This document shows positions 14,951 to 24,998 of a DNA stretch of 64,000 bases, in pieces. Within the stretch, counting starts at the first letter, position 1. Every line of letters begins with the position of its first letter. The translations under genes were made by a program, and so were the position numbers. The stretch spans positions 7,167-71,166 of the forward strand of contig CAJTSH010000017.1 in NCBI GenBank assembly GCA_910578885.1, read 5' to 3'. The notes beneath the pieces are model-generated. The model saw only the letters and a list, made by a program, of their open reading frames with translations. It had not been told where the DNA came from and made no database searches. This stretch comes from an uncultured Lachnospiraceae bacterium (GTDB lineage Bacteria > Bacillota > Clostridia > Lachnospirales > Lachnospiraceae).

Positions 14951-17900
14951 ATGGGGAAATTCAAGAATTTAGGAGAGCAATGTATTTCGCTTGTGCTTGC
15001 ATTTGCCGTTGTTTTTACAAGTGTGTTTTCCGGAATTGGGATTACGGCGCAGGCAGCGGGAGAGACGGAAGAACCCTATGTGGTGTCCGCAGGCAGACCG
15101 GTGTATGCAAGCTCTGAGAAGGCGGCTGCTTCCTATGCGGTGGACGGAGACGCCGCAACGCGTTGGGAGAGTGAATATGATTCAGAAAACGAATGGATTT
15201 ACGTGGATTTGGGAAAGGTTACTAAAATTACCGGTATGTATCTGAAGTGGGAAGCCGCTTGTGCCACAAAGTACCGTATCCAGTTTTCCGATGACGAGGT
15301 AGAGTGGAAGGATGTACATACGGTGACAGATGGAGCCGTTGAAGAGAGAAATCTGGATGTGGCAGGGAATGCACGTTATGTCCGTGTATATTGTGATGAG
15401 AAAGCTATGCCGAATTTTGGCTACTCCATTTACGAATTTCAGGTATTGGGTCTGGACGGACTGACGCCGAGACCAGTGGATTACGGTGTAAATCTTGCGC
15501 TGAACCAGCCAGTGAGCGTATCTTCCGTTCAAAAGGAATGGTGGATGATCAAGAAAGACGAAAATGGAAACGAAGTAAAGGATGAGAATGGAAATCCCGT
15601 CTATGATCAGACCAATGTGCTGGCGGAAAATGCCGTTGACGGCAACCGGACAGATAGAGCGTGGCATTCTTCCGGAGCGGATGCAAACAAGCGTGTGGAT
15701 GACCAGTGGCTGTATGTAGATTTAGGAGAGCAAAAGGAAATCGGACGTATTACGATAGATTGGCAGGATGCGGCAAGAGCATACCAGATTCAGGTTTCTG
15801 ATGACGCCGAGAATTGGACAACCATTTATGCTAAGATGAATGACGGTGCAGCTAATAAGAATCTTCCGATTTATGCCAAGGGGCGTTATGTGAGAATTTA
15901 CTGTCTTGCATCTTGGGGATTTAACGGTTTTGGAATCAAGGAGCTTCAGGTATTCGCCTACCGTGAGGGAGAAGAAAAGATTACCTATGAGAAGGAAATC
16001 GAGACGATACCTGAGATAAAGACGGAAACCGTATCAGGAAGCGGAGCGACTTATGCAACGGATGACGTCAGGTTCCCGATGGCGAAGCCGCCGATATACC
16101 TTGAGGAAAGTCTGCAGATGCCGAATCAGCCGGTCGCATCAAATGACTGGTGGCAGTCCATGACAATCAAGGAGATTGGAGACGGGCTTGTTTCGATGCC
16201 GTTTCGGACGAAGCACAGTGCAAATGGGCTGGAAATCGTGGAAGTGAACGACTGCTGGTATGGTGCGGCAGACCAGCGGATCGGGGCGTTGGGTTCTGCA
16301 ATTGTAAATTCCAAGACGGATATCAGTATTACACCGGAAGGAATGGATACTTCCGTGCTGTATGACAAGGTAATTGACTACAGCGATTATTCCGTAACGG
16401 CGCAGCTCTGTGATAAGAACGGCGTTGTAATGACGAATACGATTACAAAGGGCAGTCCCTACCTTTTTTCAGAGTTTGGGGCAAATCAGGATATTGTGAT
16501 TTATTCCGGTAATATTACGTCTGTCTTTGACGATAAGGCACAGGAGATTCTGAAAGAGCAGAATAAAGAGGTAATTCTGGATCATTTTGGTCTTGAGATA
16601 ACGGATGATGATAATAAGGCAAAGACAAAGACGGCAAAGAGTTACTTTTCGATCAATCTTCCGGAGAATACGACAGTAAGCAGAGCCGGTAATAAGATAA
16701 AGATTCATTTTCCGGCGGCAAACGGATACATATCCGTGGGAGCCATGACAAAGAAATCGGATTTGCCTGCTTTCTATCAGCATGGATACGCTTTTATCCG
16801 TAATACTTCTGTTACATATGACTATGATGAGAATACCTCTAAGGTGACGACGTATTTTAAGGTAACAACGGAGCTAAAGAGAAAGGGCTTTAGTGAGGAG
16901 ACGATGCAGTGTCTGCTTCCGCACCAGTGGAAGACAAGTGACGCGGCCGTTTCCGAGAATCTGACATATACCTCTCAGAGAGGTACTTTAAAGGCAATGA
17001 CGGGGAACCAATTTGAGACGGTGGATACCTTCTACGGAATGGTTCCGCAGTTTACCACGCCGCAGAATGACGGGTATGACAGTGAGATACTGACCAGTTA
17101 TCTTGCGCAGATTGAGAAGGACACACATGATATCGAGAGCCTTCCGGGCGGAGATGCTTACTGGCAGGGAAAATCCATCCATCCGCTGGCGCTTGCAACG
17201 CTTGTTGCAGACCAGTCGGGAAATGCGGAATATAAAGAGATGTTCATAGAGAGGTTACGCTATATTTTTGAGGACTGGTTTACTTATTCCGGACCGGAGG
17301 ATGAGGTATACTTCTATTATGATAAGAACTGGGGAACATTGTATTACCGTTACAGTGAATTCGGTGCAAATACCGGTATCTGTGACCATCATTTCACTTA
17401 TGGCTATTTCCTGTTCGCGGCGTCGGTTTTAGCGACGTATGATGATGGATTCTATGAAGAATATAAGGAGATTCTGGATTTGATGGTAAGGGATTTTGCA
17501 AGCCCTTACGAGGATGACGATATGTTCTGCCGTTTCCGCAGCTTTGATTTGTATGAAGGGCATTCCTGGGCGGGCGGATATGCAGATAACAGCGACGGTA
17601 ATAATCAAGAGGCAGGAGGAGAATCCCTATTCGGCTGGGTCGGAATGTATCTATGGGCAATCAGAAGCGGAAATACGGATTTCAGGGATGCAGCGATTTT
17701 CGGATTCACTACGGAGCTGAATGATGTAAAACAATATTGGTTTAACTATGACGGCGATAACTGGCCCGAGGACTGGCCGCATTACATTGTGGGACAAAAT
17801 TACGGAGCGACGCTCTTCTATGGAACCTTTTTCGACGGCAATGCGACCAGTGTGTATGGAATCCATTGGCTGCCTGTTGCGGAATGGATTACCCATTTCG

Positions 17901-20900
17901 GAATGGAGCAAGAGCAGCTTCAGACGATGTATGAGGGGCTGCTGAAAGAGATTGACGGACAAAGGGCGATTGAGCAGGAGAAGTTTGATACGGATGGAAG
18001 CGGTTCGCCGGATAGTGTCAAGACGACGCTTTCGGACTGGCAGCATTTGTTTGTTCCGCTGCGTTCCCAGTATGACCCCGACGGGGCATTGGAGGATTAC
18101 TGGAAAGCAAAGGAGACATATACCCATTCTACGACAGAGGAGTTTAATACCTACTGGTTTGCCAACAATATGAAGGATCTGGGTGTCAGGACTTATGATA
18201 TCTATCCGATTGGCGGCGCATCTGCTTCCGTTTATGAGAGCAGAAACACCGAAGGCGGGGAAAAGACCTATACGGCGATTGCATGGAACCCGACAAATGC
18301 GGATGTGAAGATTCAGTTTACGGATGGCAGTAAGATTGTGGGCAGTGCAACGATTGGGGCAAAATCCCTGGTGCGTTTCAATCCGCTGGAAAAAGATCTT
18401 GTGCAGGTCTCAACGCCGGAATTTTCAGTATCTTCCGACGTCTATGAGGATACCCAGTATGTAAAGATTACGACCGGAACAGAAGGGGCGGCAATTTACT
18501 ATACGACAGACGGAAGCAATCCGACTTCAAATTCCGCAGTTTACAGTGGGCGGATTCCGGTATCCAGTACAACGACCATCAAGGCAGTCGCAGTAAAGGA
18601 CGGATACATTGATTCTGCATTGCAGTCCGTAACGATTCAGATCGACAGCGGCTGTATTACAACAGGTATCAATATAGCAAATGGAAAACAGGCCGAGGCG
18701 TCTTCTGCCAAGGGAGGGAATACGGCGGATAAGATTCTGGATCAGAATGCGGCAACGCGCTGGGAGAGCGAAGTCGGAGATGACGAGTGGTGCAGCGTAG
18801 ATCTTGGGCAGAATTATGAAATCAACAAAGTAAAAATAAGCTGGGAAGCAGCATATGCTACAAAATATAAGATTCAGGTTTCTATTGATAATGAGAATTG
18901 GCAGGATGTATATGCCGAAAATGCTGGAAACGGCGGAATTGACGAAGCGATTTTCGATGTTGTAACTGCGAGATACGTGAGAATGCAGGGCATGGCGCGG
19001 GCGACGGATTATGGATACTCCATTTATGAGATGGGCGTCTATGAGGCGAGAAAGATTTCTACGCCGCAGTTTAGCCTTGCCGAAGGCAGTTATACAGGCA
19101 ATCAGCTCTTGTCGATAGCAAGCGGTACGAGAGGAGTGGAAATTCGTTATACGACGGACGGAAGCGAGCCGGATGAGAATTCACTTTTGTATATTCCGCA
19201 GCTTACTGTGTGGCAGAGCGGCACGATCAAAGCAAAAGCATTTAAAAAAGGAATGATTCCTTCTGAAACGGCAGAGGCGGCATATCAGATTACAGGAGGC
19301 AGCAAGCCGGAAGAGGCAGATACTTATGATGAGTCAGATTCCTTTATGGCGAATCCGCAGGATCCTGATATTGAAGAGGAGACGCTTGCAGGGGAAGCCG
19401 GCGAGGCCATAGAGGATTCCGGTCTGAAAAGCTGCATTTCTTATGGGAAGGAAGTTACGGTAAGTTCTTCCGAAAATGATAACACGAAGCAGAATATTAC
19501 AGACGGGAATCTGGATACCGTATGGTCTTCTGCATGGCAGAAACCGGGCAGTGCGGAGGCAATGGAAAATGAAGAAAGATACAATCAGTGGTGCATGATT
19601 GATCTGGGTGAATCCACGGCTTTCAATGAGGTAAAGATTCACTGGGTAACGGTTAATAACCAGTATCAGATTCAGATTTCTGACGACAAAGAAAATTGGA
19701 CGCCCGTTTATACATGGACGAACGCAACTGCGGATAACAAGATTGACGTCTGCCGGTTTGACACAGTCTCGGCGCGTTATGTGAAAATGCAGGGGATTGC
19801 GGTAGGCGATGCATGGGGCTATTCACTGAGAGAAATGATGGTATATTTATCGGAAGAAGAACAGCCATTAGGCGCGAATGTGGCGGCTAATGCGTCTGTT
19901 AGTGCATCTTCCGGTGCAGCCGGGAATTTGAATGACGGAAAGTTTGAGACAGCATGGCAGCCGGAGGGCGAAGAGAATGCGTCCATTGAGATTGATTTGT
20001 ATAAGACTTATCAAATTGATAAGGTGATTTTAAATGGAACGGAGAGCTATACCGGTAAGATTACGATAGAGACGGCAGCAGAGCCGGGAGCATGGCAGAC
20101 TGCGGCAGACAGCGTGGAGGCTGATTCTTTAGGAACTTATAAGTTTGAAGCAGCGTTTGCAAGGTATGTCAGGGTAACATTTACCGGTGGTACAGACGCC
20201 TTATCCGTAAAAGAACTTGAAGTGTACACTTGTGGTTCGGCGGATGTTGCTCCGGTGGAGATTAACTATTATGAGGTGAAGGGAACCGGCGCTTCTTCGG
20301 AGCAGGGAGCGCATCCGGCAAGCAATATAGCTACAGACAGAACCGGTGGATACTGGCAGGCCGAAACCAAAGAAGAAAATGAATGGTGCTATATAGATTT
20401 AGGTGAAAGCAGGGAAGTAAACATCGTATCCATTGATTGGGAGGGATCTTGTGCGGCTGTCTATGATATCTATCTGACGGACAGTATCGAGAACTGGGAT
20501 CCCAATACCGGCCAGACGAAAGCATATGAGGGAGCGACGGCATCCGGGGCAGGAGTGGTAGAAACGGTGCTGACGAATCCGAAAACGGCAAGATACGTGG
20601 TGATGCAGGCGCGGCAGGGAAGCGAGAATGCTAAGAACTATGGTGTTGCAATGTATGAGATGAAAGCGGGATTGCGCGTACCGATTCCGGTGGAACGCAT
20701 AGAGGTAAGCCCGAAGAGCGTAAAGCTCTCCGTTGGAGGGAAAGCGGACGTTGTGTGTATTGTTTCGCCGTCAAATGCGGATTGTACGGATGTGGTATGG
20801 AATTCGGATCGTACGGATGTTGCGACGGTAACATCGCAGGGCGAAATCCGGGCTAAGGCAGCGGGAACGGCGAAGATTACGGTAAGCGCGGTATCGGATG

Positions 20901-22381
20901 AAACGAAATATGCGGAAATTGAGGTGAGCGTTGCCGGACCGATGAAGATAGCAAGACCAAAGGCGGCGGTAACAGGAAACGGAGAGATTACGGTTTCATG
21001 GACGGCTGTAGAAACGGCGGCAGGCTATGATATTTATCGCGCGACAAGCCAGAACGGAAAGTATACCAAGTTAAATGATACATTGCTTACAGAGGCGTCT
21101 TACCGGGATACCGGATTAAAGTCAGGCAGATATTTCTATAAGATAGAGGCAGTGGGGCAAGAAGGTTCGCTTTATCAGAGCAGCGGGCTCAGTATGGCGA
21201 GCCTTGGCGTATCAATTACGGAAACGCAGCCTGAAAAAGAGCAGCTTGCGGCTCCAATGGTTACGGCTGCTGCTGCCGACGGAAGCGTTACTCTGACATG
21301 GACAGCAGTAGAACATGCGGATTCCTATGAGGTATATCGTGCGTCACAGGAGAACAAAACCTATACAAAGCTTGATTCGGTGCAGGAAACAACTTATCAT
21401 GACAGCAATCTGGAAAGCGGAACCTATTATTATAAGGTCATTGCCAGAGCAGCGGATCAATCCGCTTGGGAAGACAGTGAATACAGCGATGTGGTTGAAG
21501 TGGCCGTAACAAAGACTACTTCCGGCGGTGATGGAACAGGCGGTTCTACGGAAGAGAAACCGGGCGGAGGAACAGGCGGTTCCACGGAAGAGAAACCGGG
21601 CGGAGGAACAGGCGGCTCCACAGAGCAGAAGGTTTTGGTATCAAAGATTCAGCTTACGTCCACAGTGAATGTGGCAAAAGGCAGTACGGTAACAATAAAG
21701 CCGGCGGTTACGCCTCAAAACGCAAGCAACCAGAAGCTGGTGTGGAGCACTTCCGACAAAAAGATTGCAACAGTGGATGCGGCCGGTAAGGTGAAGGGCT
21801 TAAAATATGGAGTTGTAACGATTACGGCTGCCGCAACAGATGGAAGCAATGTAAAAGCAACCTGTAAGGTGAGAGTCGGTTATAAGATTACCTATAAGCT
21901 GAACAAAGGAAAGAATAACAAGAGTAATCAGCGCAGTTACTATAAGCAGAAAGTGAAGCTGAAGAACCCGGCCAGAAAGGGATATATCTTTAAGGGATGG
22001 TATACGGATAAGAAATTTAAAAAGAAGATAACATCCATCAAGAGTACGGCGAAAAAGAATTATACGCTGTATGCAAAGTGGGAAAAGGTAAAAGTAGATA
22101 AGACACAACTGAAGAAACTTACAAGCCCTAAGAAGTCGCAAATTAAGGTGACAGCAGGCAAAGTGAGCAAAGCGGCGGGTTACGAAGTAATCTGTGCTGC
22201 GGATAAAAAATTTAAAAAGGATAAAAAAGTTGTATCGGGAAAGAAAACGAGCTTGACGGTTCAGGGACTAAAAGCGGGCAAGAAGTACTATGTAAAGCTG
22301 CGTGCATATAAGCTGGATTCTACCGGAAAGAAGGTATACGGAGCGTATACGAAAACATCAGAAATTGTTGTAAAGAAATAA
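14951..22381 (+). CDS. Secreted multidomain GH81 endo-beta-1,3-glucanase
   Basis: A 2476-residue secreted protein with a signal peptide ending near residue 36 (GIGITAQAA). Domains by eye: F5/8C-type module 45-170; second 180-337; GH81 catalytic domain about 360-1147; chitobiase-type Ig-like module 1155-1233 (AIYYTTDGSNPTS); F5/8C 1237-1367; second chitobiase-type module to 1450; F5/8C 1494-1637, 1642-1762 and 1771-1904; Big_2 Ig-like 1914-1997; two FN3 modules to about 2188; Gly/Thr/Ser linker of about 2.5 tandem 12-residue repeats; another Big_2; an InlB/Flg_new repeat 2310-2380 (KGYIFKGWYTDKKF); and an FN3-like tail. GH81 signatures include DHHFTYGYFLFAAS, GHSWAGGYADNSDGNNQE and YGIHWLP. 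It probably degrades fungal, yeast or cereal beta-1,3-glucan outside the cell. No LPXTG or other anchor is visible. AAAGGAGG lies before the ATG. Confidence 0.92.
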   Translation: MGKFKNLGEQCISLVLAFAVVFTSVFSGIGITAQAAGETEEPYVVSAGRPVYASSEKAAASYAVDGDAATRWESEYDSENEWIYVDLGKVTKITGMYLKWEAACATKYRIQFSDDEVEWKDVHTVTDGAVEERNLDVAGNARYVRVYCDEKAMPNFGYSIYEFQVLGLDGLTPRPVDYGVNLALNQPVSVSSVQKEWWMIKKDENGNEVKDENGNPVYDQTNVLAENAVDGNRTDRAWHSSGADANKRVDDQWLYVDLGEQKEIGRITIDWQDAARAYQIQVSDDAENWTTIYAKMNDGAANKNLPIYAKGRYVRIYCLASWGFNGFGIKELQVFAYREGEEKITYEKEIETIPEIKTETVSGSGATYATDDVRFPMAKPPIYLEESLQMPNQPVASNDWWQSMTIKEIGDGLVSMPFRTKHSANGLEIVEVNDCWYGAADQRIGALGSAIVNSKTDISITPEGMDTSVLYDKVIDYSDYSVTAQLCDKNGVVMTNTITKGSPYLFSEFGANQDIVIYSGNITSVFDDKAQEILKEQNKEVILDHFGLEITDDDNKAKTKTAKSYFSINLPENTTVSRAGNKIKIHFPAANGYISVGAMTKKSDLPAFYQHGYAFIRNTSVTYDYDENTSKVTTYFKVTTELKRKGFSEETMQCLLPHQWKTSDAAVSENLTYTSQRGTLKAMTGNQFETVDTFYGMVPQFTTPQNDGYDSEILTSYLAQIEKDTHDIESLPGGDAYWQGKSIHPLALATLVADQSGNAEYKEMFIERLRYIFEDWFTYSGPEDEVYFYYDKNWGTLYYRYSEFGANTGICDHHFTYGYFLFAASVLATYDDGFYEEYKEILDLMVRDFASPYEDDDMFCRFRSFDLYEGHSWAGGYADNSDGNNQEAGGESLFGWVGMYLWAIRSGNTDFRDAAIFGFTTELNDVKQYWFNYDGDNWPEDWPHYIVGQNYGATLFYGTFFDGNATSVYGIHWLPVAEWITHFGMEQEQLQTMYEGLLKEIDGQRAIEQEKFDTDGSGSPDSVKTTLSDWQHLFVPLRSQYDPDGALEDYWKAKETYTHSTTEEFNTYWFANNMKDLGVRTYDIYPIGGASASVYESRNTEGGEKTYTAIAWNPTNADVKIQFTDGSKIVGSATIGAKSLVRFNPLEKDLVQVSTPEFSVSSDVYEDTQYVKITTGTEGAAIYYTTDGSNPTSNSAVYSGRIPVSSTTTIKAVAVKDGYIDSALQSVTIQIDSGCITTGINIANGKQAEASSAKGGNTADKILDQNAATRWESEVGDDEWCSVDLGQNYEINKVKISWEAAYATKYKIQVSIDNENWQDVYAENAGNGGIDEAIFDVVTARYVRMQGMARATDYGYSIYEMGVYEARKISTPQFSLAEGSYTGNQLLSIASGTRGVEIRYTTDGSEPDENSLLYIPQLTVWQSGTIKAKAFKKGMIPSETAEAAYQITGGSKPEEADTYDESDSFMANPQDPDIEEETLAGEAGEAIEDSGLKSCISYGKEVTVSSSENDNTKQNITDGNLDTVWSSAWQKPGSAEAMENEERYNQWCMIDLGESTAFNEVKIHWVTVNNQYQIQISDDKENWTPVYTWTNATADNKIDVCRFDTVSARYVKMQGIAVGDAWGYSLREMMVYLSEEEQPLGANVAANASVSASSGAAGNLNDGKFETAWQPEGEENASIEIDLYKTYQIDKVILNGTESYTGKITIETAAEPGAWQTAADSVEADSLGTYKFEAAFARYVRVTFTGGTDALSVKELEVYTCGSADVAPVEINYYEVKGTGASSEQGAHPASNIATDRTGGYWQAETKEENEWCYIDLGESREVNIVSIDWEGSCAAVYDIYLTDSIENWDPNTGQTKAYEGATASGAGVVETVLTNPKTARYVVMQARQGSENAKNYGVAMYEMKAGLRVPIPVERIEVSPKSVKLSVGGKADVVCIVSPSNADCTDVVWNSDRTDVATVTSQGEIRAKAAGTAKITVSAVSDETKYAEIEVSVAGPMKIARPKAAVTGNGEITVSWTAVETAAGYDIYRATSQNGKYTKLNDTLLTEASYRDTGLKSGRYFYKIEAVGQEGSLYQSSGLSMASLGVSITETQPEKEQLAAPMVTAAAADGSVTLTWTAVEHADSYEVYRASQENKTYTKLDSVQETTYHDSNLESGTYYYKVIARAADQSAWEDSEYSDVVEVAVTKTTSGGDGTGGSTEEKPGGGTGGSTEEKPGGGTGGSTEQKVLVSKIQLTSTVNVAKGSTVTIKPAVTPQNASNQKLVWSTSDKKIATVDAAGKVKGLKYGVVTITAAATDGSNVKATCKVRVGYKITYKLNKGKNNKSNQRSYYKQKVKLKNPARKGYIFKGWYTDKKFKKKITSIKSTAKKNYTLYAKWEKVKVDKTQLKKLTSPKKSQIKVTAGKVSKAAGYEVICAADKKFKKDKKVVSGKKTSLTVQGLKAGKKYYVKLRAYKLDSTGKKVYGAYTKTSEIVVKK

Positions 22382-22720
22382 CAAAAAGACCTCATTCGCA
22401 AGCTCAAATCCTCCTTGGAGGGAAAAGCCGAGCATCTGGCGGACAGACTTGTGCCGTACACGCTGGCGGATTCTGCGCTGACATGGCTAGTGACGCAAAA
22501 TATAACCAAGGCCATTTCGGTATTGATGGTAGATTTTTCCTGCGCATGGTATTTCTGCCACGATTGAAAATAAACGGGCGGTCATTGGAAGCTATCATTT
22601 TGTCATTGAGGATTAAAATTGCGTGATTCCAGAGGGGATGCAGGAGAGATTTGGGCAGATTCCGCCGGCTTCATCGGCGTTTTTGCATAATGCCTCAACG
22701 TTGGTGAATAGTATTTTTAG
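22382..22720 (+). pseudogene. Heavy-metal P1-type ATPase fragment
   Basis: Directly after the glucanase stop, in the same frame, the sequence reads KSSLEGKAEHLADRLVPYTL and then TWLVTQNITKAISVLMVDFSCA. This matches the membrane segment that precedes the phosphorylation site of metal-transporting P-type ATPases. After a frame change it continues as GISATIENKRAVIGSYHFVIED, stop, NCVIPEGMQERFGQ, which resembles the later nucleotide-binding part. The phosphorylation motif itself (DKTGT) is deleted. It is a twice-broken internal fragment without function. Confidence 0.7.
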
Positions 22721-22721
22721 C

Positions 22722-22750
22722 TTGACATTTCTTCAAATATTGCGTACACT
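22722..22750 (+). promoter_or_regulatory. Sigma-A promoter of the thrS leader
   Basis: TTGACA (22722-22727), 17-nt spacer, TACACT (22745-22750). Confidence 0.8.
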
Positions 22751-22756
22751 ATCGTT

Positions 22757-23022
22757 AACATAAGAAAAGCAAAGACGGAAAGAGTAGTTTAGCCGGAAGC
22801 ATACAGAGAGAAAGGCAGGAATCGGTGGAAGCCTTTTATGCGGAAAATAGACGAAAACCATTCCAGAGCTGTAATGCCTAAGATGGAGAATTGTTAAGCG
22901 TTACCGTATGCCTGCGTTAAAGGATAGGATTTGATAGAATCTGAAGTGAAAAGTTAAGGTGGAACCGTGCGATTACTGCACCCTTAAATATGCAAATAGA
23001 ATGCATATTTAAGGGTGCTTTT
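22757..23022 (+). promoter_or_regulatory. T-box leader for thrS, with terminator
   Basis: The T-box sequence TTAAGGTGGAACCGTGCG is at 22954-22971. The specifier is most likely ACC (Thr) at 22857-22859 in GAAAACCATTCC. The terminator has perfect 17-bp arms (22978-22994 and 23002-23018) with a T run. Uncharged tRNA-Thr should switch on thrS and the gene coupled to it. Confidence 0.93.
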
Positions 23023-23025
23023 CTT

Positions 23026-23180
23026 ATTCCATAGGAAAGTTCTTGTTGCCGCGAAGCACGAAAGTCTATGACTTTCCTATGAAATAAAAAGCCCTCCGGG
23101 CAGGATCGCACTGCGGCGGAGAGGAATTATGCTGCCGGAGCAGCCCGCCGCAGGCGGAGAATCCGGCTTTGCCGGATTCT
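23026..23180 (+). repeat. Dispersed hairpin repeat, copy 3
   Basis: ATTCCATAGGAAAGT (23026-23040) and ACTTTCCTATGAAAT (23071-23085) flank a loop holding AAAGTCTATGACTTT, as in copies 1 and 2. The following part differs from the other copies but is again a row of GC-rich hairpins, ending in GAATCCGGC/GCCGGATTC (23158-23179). It begins four bases after the U tract of the thrS T-box terminator. Confidence 0.78.
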
Positions 23181-23237
23181 ATCTTATGTTAAAAAATCTA
23201 ATTGGCGTATGAAAGCGCAGGGAAGGAGACGTAAGAA

Positions 23238-24995
23238 ATGAAAGTAATTTACAGAGACAAGGAAATGGTGGAAGCAAGCTTCGAAGAAAAGCGGGGGAAG
23301 GAGGCGTTCTGGCATACAACGGCGCATGTTTTGGCGCAGGCGGTGAAACGGCTGTATCCCGATACAAAATGCGCCATTGGTCCGGCGATTGAGCAGGGAT
23401 TCTACTATGATTTTGAGTTTTCTTTTCCTTTTGGGGAAGAACATCTGGGAATGTTGGAAGCAGAAATGAAAAAGATCGTAAAAGAAGCCTTGTTGATTCA
23501 GGTATATGAGATGAGCCGCGAGGAAGCCGTTTCATTCATGCAGGAACGCGGAGAAAGTTATAAACTGGATATGATTGAGCATCTGCCGAAGGAAGAGACG
23601 ATTTCATTTTATCAGCAGGGAGAGTATGCGGAGTTTTGTGCGGGACCGCACATTTCAAATACTTGTCATATTAAGGCGTTCAAGCTGCTGTCCATTGCAG
23701 GAGCATATTGGAGGGGAAATGAAAAGAATCAGATGCTGACCAGAATTTACGGAATTTCTTTTCCGAAGGCATCGGAATTAGAGCGGCATTTAAAACAATT
23801 GGAAGAGATAAAGCTGCGGGATCACAGGAAATTGGGAAAAGAGCTGGAACTTTTTACTATGATAGAGCAGGGACCGGGATTTCCGGTGTTTTTGCCAAAG
23901 GGAATGATTCTGAAAAATATCCTGATTGATGACTGGCGCAAAATTCACCAAAGAGAGGGATATATGGAAATCTCTACGCCGATAATGATGGAGCGGAGTC
24001 TTTGGGAAACATCGGGACATTGGGAGCATTATCGGGAAAATATGTACACAACGGTTATTGATGGCGTTGACTTTGCAATTAAGCCGATGAGCTGCCCCGG
24101 CGGAATGCTGGTCTATCAATCCAAACCGAGGTCTTACCGGGATTTACCGATGCGGCTGGGAGAATTGGGACTTGTCCATAGGCATGAAAAGTCAGGACAG
24201 CTTCATGGTCTGATGCGGGTAAGGGCATTTACGCAGGATGACGCGCACATTTTTATGACAGAAGAGCAGATGATTTCTGAAATACAAAATGTAGCAAAGC
24301 TGATTGACGAAGTATACGCAAAGTTTGGGTTCAGGTATGAGGTGGAGCTCTCCACAAGACCGGAAAACAGCATAGGAAGCGACGAGGAGTGGGAGAAAGC
24401 GACGGATGCGCTGAAAAAAGCGATGGATAGCATGGATACAGTCTATACGATTAACGAAGGCGACGGGGCATTCTATGGACCAAAGCTGGATTTCCATTTA
24501 AGGGATTCGATAGGGAGGACATGGCAATGCGGAACCATCCAGCTTGATTTCCAACTGCCGCAGCGTTTCGGGGCGGAGTATGTTGGGGCGGATGGAAAAA
24601 CACACCGTCCAATCATGGTTCATAGAGTAGTTTTCGGTTCCATTGAGCGTTTTATCGGCATTTTGATTGAACATTATGCCGGCAAGTTCCCGTTGTGGTT
24701 AGCGCCCGTGCAGGTAAAAATATTGCCGCTTGCAGAACGGTTTCACAGTTATGCAAAAGAAGTTTCAAAGGAATTGTCGAATATGGGAATCCGCTGTGAA
24801 ATAGACGAAAGAGCCGAAAAGATCGGATATAAAATCCGGGAGGCGCAGCTTGATAAGGTTCCGTATATGCTCATTGTGGGGCAAAAAGAAATGGATGCCG
24901 GTGAAATTTCTGTCCGAAAGCGTGACGAGGGTGATCTGGGAAGTATGGGGATGCAGAAGTTTATCCGTCTTTTAAAGGTAGAATCGGAGGAATAG
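23238..24995 (+). CDS. thrS: Threonyl-tRNA synthetase lacking the TGS domain
   Basis: A 585-residue class II synthetase that charges tRNA-Thr; typical ThrRS is about 640. The editing domain starts almost at once with its HxxxH metal/catalytic motif (H26, H30: HTTAHVLAQAVKRL) and has FCAGPHI. The catalytic core has MSCPGG (zinc-type Cys 286), motif 2 VHRHEKSGQLHGLMRVRAFT with QDDAHIF, and motif 3 with VHRVVFGSIERFIGIL. The C-terminal anticodon-binding domain is complete. What is missing is the N-terminal TGS domain of about 60 residues; only about 20 residues precede the editing domain. The start at 23238 follows GAAGGAGACG. The next gene begins three bases after the stop. Confidence 0.95.
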   Translation: MKVIYRDKEMVEASFEEKRGKEAFWHTTAHVLAQAVKRLYPDTKCAIGPAIEQGFYYDFEFSFPFGEEHLGMLEAEMKKIVKEALLIQVYEMSREEAVSFMQERGESYKLDMIEHLPKEETISFYQQGEYAEFCAGPHISNTCHIKAFKLLSIAGAYWRGNEKNQMLTRIYGISFPKASELERHLKQLEEIKLRDHRKLGKELELFTMIEQGPGFPVFLPKGMILKNILIDDWRKIHQREGYMEISTPIMMERSLWETSGHWEHYRENMYTTVIDGVDFAIKPMSCPGGMLVYQSKPRSYRDLPMRLGELGLVHRHEKSGQLHGLMRVRAFTQDDAHIFMTEEQMISEIQNVAKLIDEVYAKFGFRYEVELSTRPENSIGSDEEWEKATDALKKAMDSMDTVYTINEGDGAFYGPKLDFHLRDSIGRTWQCGTIQLDFQLPQRFGAEYVGADGKTHRPIMVHRVVFGSIERFIGILIEHYAGKFPLWLAPVQVKILPLAERFHSYAKEVSKELSNMGIRCEIDERAEKIGYKIREAQLDKVPYMLIVGQKEMDAGEISVRKRDEGDLGSMGMQKFIRLLKVESEE

Positions 24996-24998
24996 AGG

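Noticed and set aside
21530..21630. Tandem 36-nt repeats
   Set aside because: They encode the Gly/Thr/Ser-rich linker of the GH81 protein in frame and are an ordinary flexible linker.
22382..22560. C-terminal extension of the glucanase by stop-codon readthrough
   Set aside because: The sequence after the stop resembles a metal ATPase membrane segment and is broken again soon after, so it is a separate pseudogene.
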